The notes: generated from the letters alone by a model not told the origin. 34,727 nt of DNA from Corallococcus sp. (GCA_023663205.1 JAMPHX010000008.1:1-34727), one strand, 5' to 3'; positions 8,615-16,711 are shown, numbered from the stretch's first letter. Numbers and translations: made by a program.

Positions 8615-9205
8615 ATGCCCGATTACATCGAACCTATCGCCAAGTTGATAAACGAGTTTTCCAAACTTCCGGGAGTAGGCGGCAAAACGGCGCAAAGGTA
8701 CGCGATGCGCGTACTCGATATGTCGGAACAGCAAGCGGCAAACTTTGCCAATGCAATTGTGGACGCCAAGCGCAACGTAAAAATTTGCGGCAAATGCGGA
8801 AACTTTTGCGATTCCGACCCGTGCGTTATTTGTCGGACGAGAGACGCGTCGGTTATTTGCGTAGTCAAGGAAGCCAAAGACGTAATGGCGGTGGAACGCC
8901 TCGGAGAATTTAAGGGAGTGTATCACGTTCTCGGCGGCGTAATAGACCCTCTGCACGGCGTAAATATCGGCGATATTCGGATTGCGCAGTTGTTTGCGCG
9001 CCTCACGGGCGACGTCAAGGAAGTAATTCTTGCGCTCGATACTACGGCGGAAGGTGAGGCGACGTCTACATACATTGCCCGCACGGTAAAGAGTTTCGGA
9101 ATAAAGGTTACTCGTCTTGCGCAGGGCATTTCCATAGGAAGCGAATTGCAGTATACCGACGAAGTTACGCTGTCCAAGGCGTTTTTGAACCGTCGTGAAG
9201 TGTAA
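8615..9205 (+). CDS. recR: Recombination mediator protein RecR
   Basis: RecR works with RecF/RecO to load RecA onto gapped DNA. The 196-residue protein has the N-terminal helix-hairpin-helix LPGVGGKTAQRYA, a C4 zinc finger CGKC...CVIC at about residues 57-72, the Toprim domain starting CVVKEAKDVMAVE, and the conserved DTTAEGEATSTYIA and GSELQYTDEVTLSKA motifs near the end. Length is normal. It is the last gene of the operon; no clear terminator was seen directly after it. Confidence 0.96.
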   Translation: MPDYIEPIAKLINEFSKLPGVGGKTAQRYAMRVLDMSEQQAANFANAIVDAKRNVKICGKCGNFCDSDPCVICRTRDASVICVVKEAKDVMAVERLGEFKGVYHVLGGVIDPLHGVNIGDIRIAQLFARLTGDVKEVILALDTTAEGEATSTYIARTVKSFGIKVTRLAQGISIGSELQYTDEVTLSKAFLNRREV

Positions 9206-9263
9206 TCGAAGTTTGTGTATCCGCGGTAAAAGCGCGGGTAATTTGAATGTAATCAATCGGTTA

Positions 9264-9289
9264 TATACTCGGTTGGTTTGTTAACCGAG
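9264..9289 (+). promoter_or_regulatory. -10-like TATACT overlapping an inverted repeat
   Basis: TATACT at 9264-9269 overlaps a 7-bp inverted repeat CTCGGTT (9268-9274)/AACCGAG (9283-9289) upstream of the flavin reductase gene. TTGAAT lies 15 nt before TATACT, a short spacer. The arrangement suits a repressor operator at the transcription start, or a short hairpin in the leader. Confidence 0.4.
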
Positions 9290-9327
9290 GAGTAAAACTG
9301 CAAATCAATAATATTCGGGAGGACAAA

Positions 9328-9891
9328 ATGAGAACGAAAATCAAAACGACGGAAGCGATTTTTCCAATGCCGGTTCTGATGATTGCCACTTACAACGACG
9401 ATGGCAGCGTCAATGTAATGAATGCCGCTTGGGGCACAATGGTAGATAGAGATGTGGTTGCGTTGAATCTTACCGAAACGCACAAAACCGTATGCAATAT
9501 CAAGAAGCGCAAGGCTTTTACCGTAAGTATCGCAGATGCAAAACACGTTGTCGAAGCGGATTATTTCGGCATTGCATCGGGCAATAAAGTAGGCGACAAA
9601 CTTGCTCAAAGCCGACTTACCGCAACAAAATCCGATATTGTAGACGCGCCGATAATAAACGAGTTTCCCATATGTATGGAGTGTAAGTTTATCGAATATC
9701 AATCCGATACATACGGTTTGGGAGTTATAGGCAAAGTGGTAAATACTACCGTTGACGAAAGCGTCGTAAAAGACGGAAAAGTAGATATAGACGCAGTGGA
9801 AGCCATTGCATTTGACCCGTATACTCATGGTTACTACAAAGTATGCGGCAGAGTTGGCGAAGCGTTTAAAGACGGATTGAAAATAAAGTAA
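9328..9891 (+). CDS. Flavin reductase family protein (FMN-binding split barrel)
   Basis: A 187-residue protein of the flavin reductase-like/flavoredoxin family, which binds FMN in a split barrel and passes electrons from NAD(P)H or partner proteins. The N terminus FPMPVLMIATYNDDGSVNVM matches the strand-turn that opens the flavin site, followed by NAAWGTMVDRDVVALNL and the usual HKTVCNIKKRKAFTVSI. A strong site GGGAGG is just upstream. It is monocistronic with its own terminator (9925-9959) and a possible operator (9264-9289). Its electron donor and acceptor are unknown; it is not adjacent to the flavin-transferase locus at 20379-24028. Confidence 0.85.
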   Translation: MRTKIKTTEAIFPMPVLMIATYNDDGSVNVMNAAWGTMVDRDVVALNLTETHKTVCNIKKRKAFTVSIADAKHVVEADYFGIASGNKVGDKLAQSRLTATKSDIVDAPIINEFPICMECKFIEYQSDTYGLGVIGKVVNTTVDESVVKDGKVDIDAVEAIAFDPYTHGYYKVCGRVGEAFKDGLKIK

Positions 9892-9924
9892 ACCGTTATC
9901 GTGAGGCAGCATAGTATTTTTGAA

Positions 9925-9959
9925 AAAACAAGCGGAGAATGTTCTTCTCCGCTTGTTTT
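9925..9959. terminator. Bidirectional intrinsic terminator
   Basis: A perfect 15-bp stem, AAAACAAGCGGAGAA (9925-9939) with TTCTCCGCTTGTTTT (9945-9959), and a 5-nt loop. A-tracts and T-tracts on the two sides let it serve both the flavin reductase gene and the minus-strand gene at 10099. Confidence 0.9.
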
Positions 9960-10098
9960 GTAAATGTGATAAATTGCATTGTCAAATTTTCCGAGTTTTG
10001 CATTTGGTTTGACAATTCGCCGTTGGCTGTTTTGTGATAAATTTGCCTTAAAACATAACAATTTTGATACAAAAATACATTTGTATGTTTTATTTCAA

Positions 10099-10386
10099 TC
10101 AGTCGAAGTATACTTTTTGCGTTTTCTTTCTATTTTCGGGGACAAATTCCACTTCCAAATAATCGAAGTCGACGCTTTCCACAAAGTCGCGCGGACGGAA
10201 CTTGGTAATATTAAACTGCGTAAAGTGCTGAATATTTACCCGTGTAATCACCGGAGTGGGTATGTCCATTTCGTGACAAACCTCTTGCATATGCGATTCA
10301 AAGTTATCCGCATCGATGGAATCGGCTTCGTAAAGATAGTTGCGAGTTATTTTTTCTTCGTATACAGTTTTTACCCAAATCTTCAT
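10099..10386 (-). CDS. Small hypothetical protein
   Basis: A 95-residue soluble protein, not recognised as a named family. It starts MKIWVKTVYEEKITRNYLYE and is acidic, with alternating strand/helix character (FVESVDFDYLEVEFVPE) like small alpha/beta proteins. No signal peptide or Cys motif. It is supported by an isolated position with no overlapping gene, a convergent terminator at 9925-9959 and an extended -10 (TGATACAAT, minus strand) about 60 nt upstream. The ribosome site (AGCGG) is weak. Function unknown. Confidence 0.6.
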   Translation of the reverse strand: MKIWVKTVYEEKITRNYLYEADSIDADNFESHMQEVCHEMDIPTPVITRVNIQHFTQFNITKFRPRDFVESVDFDYLEVEFVPENRKKTQKVYFD

Positions 10387-10780
10387 TTTTTTACCGCTAT
10401 GTTCCGCATACGTGTTGCGGATTTTGTATTTGCATATATTGTATCAAAAATACGAGTGTTTGTGTGCGGTTTTTCAAAAATATTTCAAAAGCAATGCTTG
10501 TTGTTTACTTATCTCGGGATATGTGTTAGTATTACATAGTCAGAAGCGTCAATGCAGATGTAATTTACATACGGTTGATTGCTGTGCGGCAATGCTTTGT
10601 TAAAAGTTCTTGCGCCCGCGCCCGAAGGCGCGTATGGGTTTTGCAAGAATCGCACGGGCGTACGTAAGTAACCGGCATTGTATTGACGTCTTTGCTGCGC
10701 GCCGCAATAGAAGGCAGGCAAAAGCGCGTGTAAGTTAATTGCTCGGACAAAATATTTTATTGTACTTTTACGGAGAAATT
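10387..10780. other. Intergenic region with a GC-rich nested hairpin
   Basis: No credible gene. On the minus side it carries the promoter of the small hypothetical gene. Around 10606-10653 there is a nested inverted repeat: TTCTTGC...GCAAGAA outside, CGCGCC-cgaa-GGCGCG inside. It has no flanking U-run on the plus strand. It may be a small dispersed repeat or a structured leader of the nucleosidase gene. Confidence 0.45.
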
Positions 10781-11476
10781 ATGAAAGTAGGTATTGTAGT
10801 TGCTATGCAAGAGGAGTTGAAACCCTTTGTCGCCAACAAAAGTTACAGCGTAGAACCGCGCGGATGCGGCGACATATATTCGTTTACCGTTGCGGAAAGC
10901 GACGTTTTTGCGGTGCTTTTGCGGCACGTGGGAGAAATATGCGCGGCAAGCGCGACGCAGTTGCTCATTTCGGAGTGCGGCGTAGATGTTTTGATTAACT
11001 TCGGGGTTGTGGGCGCGCTCAAAAAGGAAATTACGCTGCTTTCCTCGGTATTGGTGGATTCGGTAGTGCATTACGATATGGACACTTCTTCCATTGACGG
11101 ATGCGAACGCGGACGGTATCTTTACTATGACGACGTTGCAATACCCGCCGATAGGGCGCTGCTCGATTTAGCACGCTCAATATACCCCGATATGCCGACG
11201 GTGCGCTGCGCGTCGGCGGACAAATTTGTGGAGTCGGCAGAGCAAAAGGAAGCCTTGGCGCAAGAATTCGGCGCGCAGATTTGCGATATGGAGAGCGCGG
11301 GCGTTTTGATGTGCGCTAATCTTAGCAATATACCGGTACTTATCGTCAAGGTGGTTTCCGACAGTCTAAACGGCGGCGGAGGAGAGTTTGAGGAAAACGT
11401 AGGACGCGCCTCGCAAAAGTTTGCCGACTTTGTAGACAAAATAGTGGAGAGACTCAGATTATGTCCGACAAAATAA
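10781..11476 (+). CDS. mtnN: 5'-methylthioadenosine/S-adenosylhomocysteine nucleosidase
   Basis: Hydrolyses MTA and SAH to adenine plus the thioribose or homocysteine derivative, clearing SAM by-products. The 231-residue protein starts MKVGIVVAMQEELKPF, as in the family, with the nucleoside phosphorylase-fold motifs INFGVVGAL (for NxGxAGgl), CDMESAGVLMCA (ribose-binding Glu) and VVSDSLN with the catalytic Asp. ATG 10781 is chosen since CGGAGA lies 5 nt upstream. It overlaps the next gene by 16 bases. Several family glycines are changed, so activity on a related nucleoside is possible. Confidence 0.85.
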   Translation: MKVGIVVAMQEELKPFVANKSYSVEPRGCGDIYSFTVAESDVFAVLLRHVGEICAASATQLLISECGVDVLINFGVVGALKKEITLLSSVLVDSVVHYDMDTSSIDGCERGRYLYYDDVAIPADRALLDLARSIYPDMPTVRCASADKFVESAEQKEALAQEFGAQICDMESAGVLMCANLSNIPVLIVKVVSDSLNGGGGEFEENVGRASQKFADFVDKIVERLRLCPTK

Positions 11477-12639
11477 AGGTTGCAATGGCAGACGCCGCAA
11501 GTTACGAACAGGCGGAAATAGACAATGCCGTCGGCAGTATGCTTGCCGAGTTGGGCGGAATAGAACACATCGTTCCCTACGGCGCAAAGGTGCTTATCAA
11601 AGCCAACCTTGTAAGAGATATGCCGCCCGAGCAGGCGGGTACGACGCACCCGACGGTGCTTATTGCTCTTATCAAGCAACTTACGGAAAAGTGCAATGCA
11701 AAGGTTGTGGTGGGCGACAGCAGCGGCGGAGCGTACACCAAAGGTTATATGTCTGCCGTTTACAACAAATGCAAGATGACGGAAATCCCCCGCTTAACAA
11801 ACGCCCTTCTCAATTACGATTTCGGTTACACCCGCACCGAAATAGACGGAGTCCGACTCAAAGCCATAGATATTTGCGACAGTTTCTTGAATGCGGACGC
11901 AGTTATCAACGTAGGCAAACTCAAAACTCATTCCTTTGCAGGGTACAGCGGCGCCGTCAAAAACAACTACGGGTTGCTTCCGGGGCTCGTAAAGGTGGAA
12001 GTGCACAGCAGATACCCCGACCTCGGCGAGTTTTGCGACGTGCTTATCGATATAGAAAGGTTTTCGTCGCAAAAGACGGTGCTAAACGTCCTTGACGGCG
12101 TAATAGGTATGGAAGGCGCGGGTCCGACAAACGGCAAACCCAAGTTTATCGGCAAGATAATTGCATCGCAAAACGCATATCTGTGCGACGTGGTGGCGGT
12201 AAGTTTGTTTGACGACCCGTTTAAACAACCTCTCATACAAAAGGCAATCGAACGCGGACTGGTAAAGGAAGATTTGTCTAATCTCGATTGCGATATGCAA
12301 GCGGTAAAAGCGTGCTATATCCAAGATTACGACAGGGTAGAAGTGGTTTCCGCAAATACTTTTTTGCATATGCCGAGGTGGATGAAAAAACTTGCAAAAA
12401 AGCAACTTACTCCCAAGGTTACCTTCAAAAAGAAAGTTTGCAAAGGCTGCGGAAAGTGCGCGGCGCACTGTCCTGCCAAGGCAATAGCAATAGACAAAAC
12501 AGCCAAAGTCGACCAAAGCAAATGCATACGGTGCTTTTGCTGTCAAGAACTTTGCCCGTTTGACGCCGTCAAGTTGAAGCGTCCGCTGCTGTACCGCGTG
12601 GCGCGCGGATTGACGCACGGACGCAGAAAAAAGCAGTAA
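11461..12639 (+). CDS. DUF362 domain protein with two 4Fe-4S ferredoxin motifs
   Basis: A 392-residue protein. The N-terminal ~290 residues form a DUF362 domain (VLIKANLVRDMPPEQAGTTH, GDSSGGAYTKGY, GKLKTHSFAGYSGAVKN, DGVIGMEGAGPTNGKPK). The C terminus carries two ferredoxin motifs, CKGCGKCAAHCP and CIRCFCCQELCP, for two [4Fe-4S] clusters. It lacks a signal peptide and is presumably a cytoplasmic redox protein; the family reaction is unknown. It overlaps mtnN by 16 bases and is surely co-transcribed with it. Another possibility is an assembly factor for an iron-sulfur enzyme. Confidence 0.9.
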   Translation: MSDKIKVAMADAASYEQAEIDNAVGSMLAELGGIEHIVPYGAKVLIKANLVRDMPPEQAGTTHPTVLIALIKQLTEKCNAKVVVGDSSGGAYTKGYMSAVYNKCKMTEIPRLTNALLNYDFGYTRTEIDGVRLKAIDICDSFLNADAVINVGKLKTHSFAGYSGAVKNNYGLLPGLVKVEVHSRYPDLGEFCDVLIDIERFSSQKTVLNVLDGVIGMEGAGPTNGKPKFIGKIIASQNAYLCDVVAVSLFDDPFKQPLIQKAIERGLVKEDLSNLDCDMQAVKACYIQDYDRVEVVSANTFLHMPRWMKKLAKKQLTPKVTFKKKVCKGCGKCAAHCPAKAIAIDKTAKVDQSKCIRCFCCQELCPFDAVKLKRPLLYRVARGLTHGRRKKQ

Positions 12640-12945
12640 TCCGCTGCGATTACACTCTTGTATCTGCCGCATATGCTGCGGTACTGCGGCAAATCTCGGT
12701 TATTTGCGCAAGCAATTTGTTGACGTTGTTTGTTTTTCCAAAAACATTATATTGTGCTTCGTTTGCAACGCGGCGAGTTTGAGTAAAATCAAATTGCCGC
12801 AGGGCGACTTTCCCGTTTGCACTGCGGCATGGATTAACTTGCGCGTTTGCTAAACGTAATTTGCCGCAAAGCGGCGTAATGCGTAAAATATGCAAATCCG
12901 GTGTTTTTCGTCAAAATCTCGCTGTCGATACGGTCGGTAAATAAG
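12640..12945. other. Intergenic region, no gene seen
   Basis: About 300 nt. Just after the DUF362 stop lies an inverted repeat TGCCGCA...TGCGGCA (about 12667-12692) without a U-run, perhaps a weak terminator. The motif TTGCCGCA or its complement recurs several times. No reading frame with a ribosome site was found. Confidence 0.5.
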
Positions 12946-12974
12946 TTGACTTTTTGCTCTGTTGCTATTATAAT
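12946..12974 (+). promoter_or_regulatory. Strong SigA promoter of greA-lysS
   Basis: TTGACT (12946-12951), 17-nt spacer, TATAAT (12969-12974). The start falls near 12981, giving a leader of about 80 nt that contains the hairpin at 12992-13032. Confidence 0.85.
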
Positions 12975-12991
12975 TTATCACGATAATAAAT

Positions 12992-13032
12992 CGCGCAAAA
13001 GAGCCTGATTACAACGCAGGCTTTTTTGTGCG
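12992..13032 (+). terminator. Intrinsic terminator/attenuator in the greA leader
   Basis: AGCCTG (13002-13007) pairs with CAGGCT (13017-13022); pairing extends outward through A/U and G-U pairs to about 12992/13032. Six Ts (13022-13027) follow the GC-rich core. It lies between the greA promoter and ribosome site, so part of the transcripts should stop before greA. The leader of E. coli greA behaves alike (GraL RNA). Confidence 0.75.
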
Positions 13033-13063
13033 AAGCGCATTTTTGCGCAAAGGAGATGTAACT

Positions 13064-13504
13064 ATGGAAGTCCTTTTGACAGAAGCGGGCTACAAAGAAA
13101 TGCAAGAGAGATTGGAATATCTCAAAACTCACGTCCGCGCCGAGGTTGCCGAAGAAATAAAGGTGGCGCGCGGATTCGGCGATTTGTCCGAAAATGCCGA
13201 GTATGACGCCGCAAAGAAAAGACAAGCGGAAGTGGAAAGCGAAATTGCCGAATTGGAAGCCAAAACCAACGCTGCCAAAATCATACGCGCAACCGAAGTG
13301 GAATTTTGCGATGTCGGCAAGGAAAAAGACGTAAAAAAATACACAATCGTAGGTACTGCCGAAGCCGATTTGAAAAAGGGACTTATAAGCGACGAATCTC
13401 CCATAGGTTCTGCGCTAATCAATGCCAAGAAGGGCGAAACGGTTAACGTCAAGTTGCCTAACGGCACGGTGAGGAGTATCAAGATATTAAACGTCAGGAG
13501 ATAA
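13064..13504 (+). CDS. greA: Transcription elongation factor GreA
   Basis: GreA enters the secondary channel of backtracked RNA polymerase and stimulates cleavage of the transcript 3' end. The 146-residue protein has the N-terminal coiled coil with the tip GFGDLSENAEYDAAKKRQ, which carries the catalytic acidic pair, and the C-terminal FKBP-like domain with YTIVGTAEAD and ISDESPIGSALINAKKGE. ATG 13064 follows AAAGGAGATG closely. It leads the common greA-lysS operon, with 9 nt between the genes, behind a leader terminator. Confidence 0.96.
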   Translation: MEVLLTEAGYKEMQERLEYLKTHVRAEVAEEIKVARGFGDLSENAEYDAAKKRQAEVESEIAELEAKTNAAKIIRATEVEFCDVGKEKDVKKYTIVGTAEADLKKGLISDESPIGSALINAKKGETVNVKLPNGTVRSIKILNVRR

Positions 13505-13513
13505 GTTTACTTT

Positions 13514-15031
13514 ATGAAAGAAAACAACAACATTCCCAACAGCGGCGGAATGAACGAGCAGCAGGATTTAAACGACATTTTGCGTGTTCGCAGAGAAAAA
13601 TTGAAAAAACTTACCGACGAAGGTAACAGTCCGTATCTTATTACCAAATTCGATAAGACGCACCAATCGGCGCAAATAATCCAAAACTTCGACGAGTTGG
13701 AAGGCAGCGTCGTAACCGTTGCGGGACGTATGGTAAGCCGCAGAATAATGGGCAAGGCAAGTTTTTGTCACATTTTGGACGGTGACGGTTCCATTCAGTT
13801 GTATGTGCGCCGCGACGAGGTGGGCGAAGACGTTTACGCCCAATTCAAAACGTGGGATATCGGCGATATTATCGGCGCTACGGGCAGGGTTTTCCGCACG
13901 CAAATGGGGGAAATTTCGCTGCATTTGACGGACATTTGTTTGCTTTCCAAGTCGCTTTTGCCCCTTCCGGAAAAGTTCCACGGATTGACAAATACCGATA
14001 TCAGATACCGTCAGCGCTACGTCGACTTGATAGTTAACCCCGAGGTAAAGGATACGTTTATCAAGCGCAGCAAAATTTTGAAGGAAATACGCGCGTTTTT
14101 GGATGCAAGAGGATATCTGGAAGTCGATACGCCCGTTCTGCATACATTGGAAATTGGCGCGGCAGCGCGTCCGTTTAAGACTCACCACAATTCGCTGGAT
14201 ATCGATATGTTTTTACGTATCGAAACGGAGTTGTATTTGAAGCGCTTGATTGTCGGCGGTTTTGAAAAGGTGTACGAAGTGGGGCGTATTTTCCGTAACG
14301 AAGGTATGGACGCTTCGCATAACCCCGAGTTTACCACAATCGAAATGTACGAAGCGTACAGCGACTACAAAGATATGATGAACCTCATTGAGGAAATGTA
14401 TCGTGAGGTTACGCGGAAAGTTACGGGCAAGGACGTAATAACCTATCAAGGCACGGAAATAAATATGTGTGCGCCGTGGCAAAGACTGACTATGGCGGAA
14501 GCCGTCAAAAAATACGCCGGCGTCGATTATTACGAGTGGAAAACCGACGAACAGGCGCGCGCCGCTGCCAAAAGCAAAGGCGTGGAAGTGGACGAGGGCG
14601 ACAAAGCCACAAAAGGACACGTTCTTATTGCGTTTTTCGATGCGTTTGTGGAAGAACAACTTATTCAGCCTACGATAATTTACGATTATCCGGTGGAAAA
14701 TTCGCCGCTTGCCAAACGCAAAGCCTCCGACCCCGCATTTACCGAAAGGTTCGAATACTTTATCTACGCGCGCGAAATGGGGAATGCGTTTTCGGAACTC
14801 AATGACCCAATCGACCAACGCGCGCGTTTTGTAAAGCAGGTTGAAGAAAGACGCGCGGCAGGCAACAAAACGTGCGAAGTTGACGAGGACTTTGTAAACG
14901 CTTTGGAATACGCAATGCCTCCTACGGGCGGTTTGGGACTGGGACTCGACAGGCTTGTTATGCTGTTGACGGATAGCGCAACCATTCGCGACGTATTGCT
15001 GTTCCCCACAATGAAGCCGCTCGGCAAGTAA
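13514..15031 (+). CDS. lysS: Lysyl-tRNA synthetase, class II
   Basis: Charges tRNA-Lys with lysine. The 505-residue protein contains the OB-fold anticodon-binding domain (about residues 55-170) and a class II catalytic core: motif 2 FRNEGMDASHNPEFTTIE and motif 3 PPTGGLGLGLDRLVMLLT. The start at 13514 has AGGAG about 13 nt upstream, slightly far; ATG 13550 (MNEQQDLNDILRVRREKL) resembles the usual family N terminus and is an alternative that would remove 12 residues. Translation is probably coupled to greA. Confidence 0.95.
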   Translation: MKENNNIPNSGGMNEQQDLNDILRVRREKLKKLTDEGNSPYLITKFDKTHQSAQIIQNFDELEGSVVTVAGRMVSRRIMGKASFCHILDGDGSIQLYVRRDEVGEDVYAQFKTWDIGDIIGATGRVFRTQMGEISLHLTDICLLSKSLLPLPEKFHGLTNTDIRYRQRYVDLIVNPEVKDTFIKRSKILKEIRAFLDARGYLEVDTPVLHTLEIGAAARPFKTHHNSLDIDMFLRIETELYLKRLIVGGFEKVYEVGRIFRNEGMDASHNPEFTTIEMYEAYSDYKDMMNLIEEMYREVTRKVTGKDVITYQGTEINMCAPWQRLTMAEAVKKYAGVDYYEWKTDEQARAAAKSKGVEVDEGDKATKGHVLIAFFDAFVEEQLIQPTIIYDYPVENSPLAKRKASDPAFTERFEYFIYAREMGNAFSELNDPIDQRARFVKQVEERRAAGNKTCEVDEDFVNALEYAMPPTGGLGLGLDRLVMLLTDSATIRDVLLFPTMKPLGK

Positions 15032-15051
15032 AAACGTAACCAAGGGACGCT

Positions 15052-15714
15052 ATGGAAAAGTTTTTTCGGCAAAATTGCAATATCGAGGATGTTGAAGTAA
15101 TTATTTTCGATTTCGACGAAACGCTGTACAGTTGCAACGGCTTGCGCAGTTGTTACTTTGCGCATATAAGACGCGCTCTCAAAAACATTTTGGGTTTGGA
15201 CGAACGGCAAGCCGCCGCTTTGATGGAAAAGTACGGTTTTGTGACAGATAATCCCAATGCGCCGTCCTTCAATTCCACAGTAGAAAAAATGGGCATTTCC
15301 AAGGAAACTTGGCGGCAGTACCGTGAGGACAACGTAATGCAATTGGATTACGACACGTTAAAGTGCGTCGATAACGGTATTTTGAAACAACTGTCGCATA
15401 AGCGCCGTTTGTACATTGTTTCCAACGAAATAATGAAACACCTTGTTTACAAGGCGGAACATATGGGGCTTGACCTTGCGCCGTTTACGCAGGTGCTGTG
15501 CGCATTTGCGGAAGGCAGCAGGTTTCAAGGCGACAAAAAAGACGCGTATCAAGAAATATTGGCAAAGGAAGGCATACCTGCGGAAAAGGTGCTTGTTATC
15601 GGCGACAGAATAAAGGTGGATTTGCAGCCGATAATCGATATGGGCGGCAACGGATTGCTTATTACTAATGTTACGGAGATAGAGAGTTTTGCCAAAGACT
15701 GTTTGCTGAAATAA
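15052..15714 (+). CDS. HAD-superfamily hydrolase, nucleotidase-like
   Basis: A 220-residue haloacid dehalogenase-like phosphatase. Motif I is FDFDETLY (nucleophile and acid/base Asp), motif II the Ser in LYIVSNE, motif III the Lys in FQGDKKDAYQ, motif IV VIGDRIKVDL. The helical cap between motifs I and II and the DFDETLYSCNG start resemble the YjjG/pyrimidine 5'-nucleotidase group, but the substrate cannot be assigned. It follows lysS by 20 nt with AAGGGA before the ATG, so it is probably the third gene of the greA operon. Confidence 0.85.
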   Translation: MEKFFRQNCNIEDVEVIIFDFDETLYSCNGLRSCYFAHIRRALKNILGLDERQAAALMEKYGFVTDNPNAPSFNSTVEKMGISKETWRQYREDNVMQLDYDTLKCVDNGILKQLSHKRRLYIVSNEIMKHLVYKAEHMGLDLAPFTQVLCAFAEGSRFQGDKKDAYQEILAKEGIPAEKVLVIGDRIKVDLQPIIDMGGNGLLITNVTEIESFAKDCLLK

Positions 15715-15860
15715 TGTCTTTTGCCGACATTGCTATTGCAACAATACATTTTGTACGGTAGCGTATATTGTTTTGCGGTAAATGATTGTAATACACTTGA
15801 TTTTTGTGGATTATTTTATATACCTGTTGCACTTGACAGTATAATTTTATTCATATAGAT

Positions 15861-15896
15861 AAACAGACGAAGGATGCTTAAATCCTTCGTCTGTTT
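15861..15896. terminator. Bidirectional intrinsic terminator
   Basis: A perfect 15-bp stem, AAACAGACGAAGGAT (15861-15875) with ATCCTTCGTCTGTTT (15882-15896), and a 6-nt loop. TTTTATTT follows on the plus strand. It serves the HAD gene and the acetyltransferase relic on the opposite strand. Confidence 0.85.
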
Positions 15897-15923
15897 TATT
15901 TGACCGAAATATTGAGTAAATAC

Positions 15924-16086
15924 TCAAATAAATTGTAGTTTGCAGGTCAAGCGTGCAACTTCTTTTGTCGAGAGGATTATAGTTTTGCGTATAGTAATTT
16001 TCGGCGTCTGAAATATTTGCAAGCCGTAAAGTATAACCGTCTTTTTCAAGAACTTTCATTTCGGGAATAACTATTGATTTTATCAT
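15924..16086 (-). pseudogene. Relic of a GNAT-family N-acetyltransferase
   Basis: Only the N-terminal ~50 residues of a GNAT acetyltransferase remain. From ATG 16086, with GGAG 9 nt upstream, the frame gives LEKDGYTLRLANISDAENYYTQNYNPLD plus K. An extra base in an A-run then shifts the frame, and the +1 frame continues with the family sequence EVARLTCKL before TGA at 15926-15924. The acetyl-CoA-binding core is missing entirely, and the remnant runs directly into the terminator at 15861-15896. This indicates deletion of the rest of the gene with its terminator kept. The retained ribosome site suggests recent decay. Confidence 0.65.
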
Positions 16087-16374
16087 ATTCTGTTCTCCGC
16101 TAAATTACTGTTTGATTTTTATTATTATATCTAAAACAATTTGAAAAGTAAAATAAATAGTTGCCTTTACACTGTTTGCAAGTAGCAGTGCGCTATACTT
16201 TTGTTATGCGGAAATTCCCAAGATAATTGTTGTATACAGTTGTCGTTTTTCGTGCGGTAAACGAGTAATACCGTTTACCGGTTAATTTCGCTATTCGGAG
16301 TATAGGTTTTGAAATAACTCAAATGACCGATAAAGACAAAAAGTTATTATTTACAAACAATTTACTTTATTAAA
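16087..16374. other. Intergenic region with one perfect hairpin
   Basis: CGGTAAACG (16255-16263) and CGTTTACCG (16272-16280) form a perfect 9-bp stem with an 8-nt loop. No U-run follows, and no gene is seen. The left arm resembles GCGGTAAAC of the cobalamin riboswitch at 16602, but the other riboswitch boxes are absent here. Confidence 0.45.
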
Positions 16375-16403
16375 TTGACTAAAAAACCGCAAAATAATAT
16401 AAT
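16375..16403 (+). promoter_or_regulatory. SigA promoter of the B12 uptake unit
   Basis: TTGACT (16375-16380), 17-nt spacer, TATAAT (16398-16403). The start lies near 16410, giving a leader of about 480 nt. The first part of the leader can fold as a long imperfect stem (CGAATGAA at 16413 with TTCATTCG at 16489), ahead of the riboswitch. Confidence 0.75.
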
Positions 16404-16555
16404 AGCGTCGAACGAATGAATGATTTGCGCAAGTTGACGTTTCTTGTCTTTGCGTATTTGCGTTTTGTTGCGCGGCTTGCGGCAAACTTCATTCGCCAAA
16501 TTACAGTTTAATATAGTTTGCGACGGTGCGAAGGCAAGCCCGACAATGGGCTTTT

Positions 16556-16711
16556 CGTTCGCGTAAAAAGAAACAATGTGCAAATCATTGACAGTCTCGC
16601 TGCGGTAAACAGATAATGCCGTGTTGCGTTCACTCCTGACGGGGGAAGGACGCAACTGTAAAAGGCGCGTAATCATTACGTCTGTAAGTCCGAACGCATG
16701 CCGCGCAAACG
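16556..16711 (+). promoter_or_regulatory. Cobalamin (AdoCbl/B12) riboswitch aptamer
   Basis: The sequence follows the btuB-type aptamer box by box. It has CAATG-tgcaaat-CATTG (16574-16590, equivalent of the CCAG-UGCGAAU-CUGG stem), GCTGCGGTAAAC (about 16599-16610), the P6-like stem GTTGCGT/ACGCAAC (16623-16629/16650-16656) enclosing CACTCCTGACGGGGGAAGG, and the 3' box AAGTCCGAACGCATGCCG (16686-16703). P1 can form from CGTTcGCG (16556-16563) and CGCaAACG (16704-16711). A terminator (16824-16869) lies between it and a DUF4430 lipoprotein gene. Cobalamin binding should switch off the downstream uptake genes. The B12 box GCCACTG is divergent here (TTCACTCC). Confidence 0.85.

Noticed and set aside
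16201..16300. A second cobalamin riboswitch
   Set aside because: CGGTAAACG...CGTTTACCG resembles one riboswitch box, but the GGGAAGG and 3' boxes are missing.
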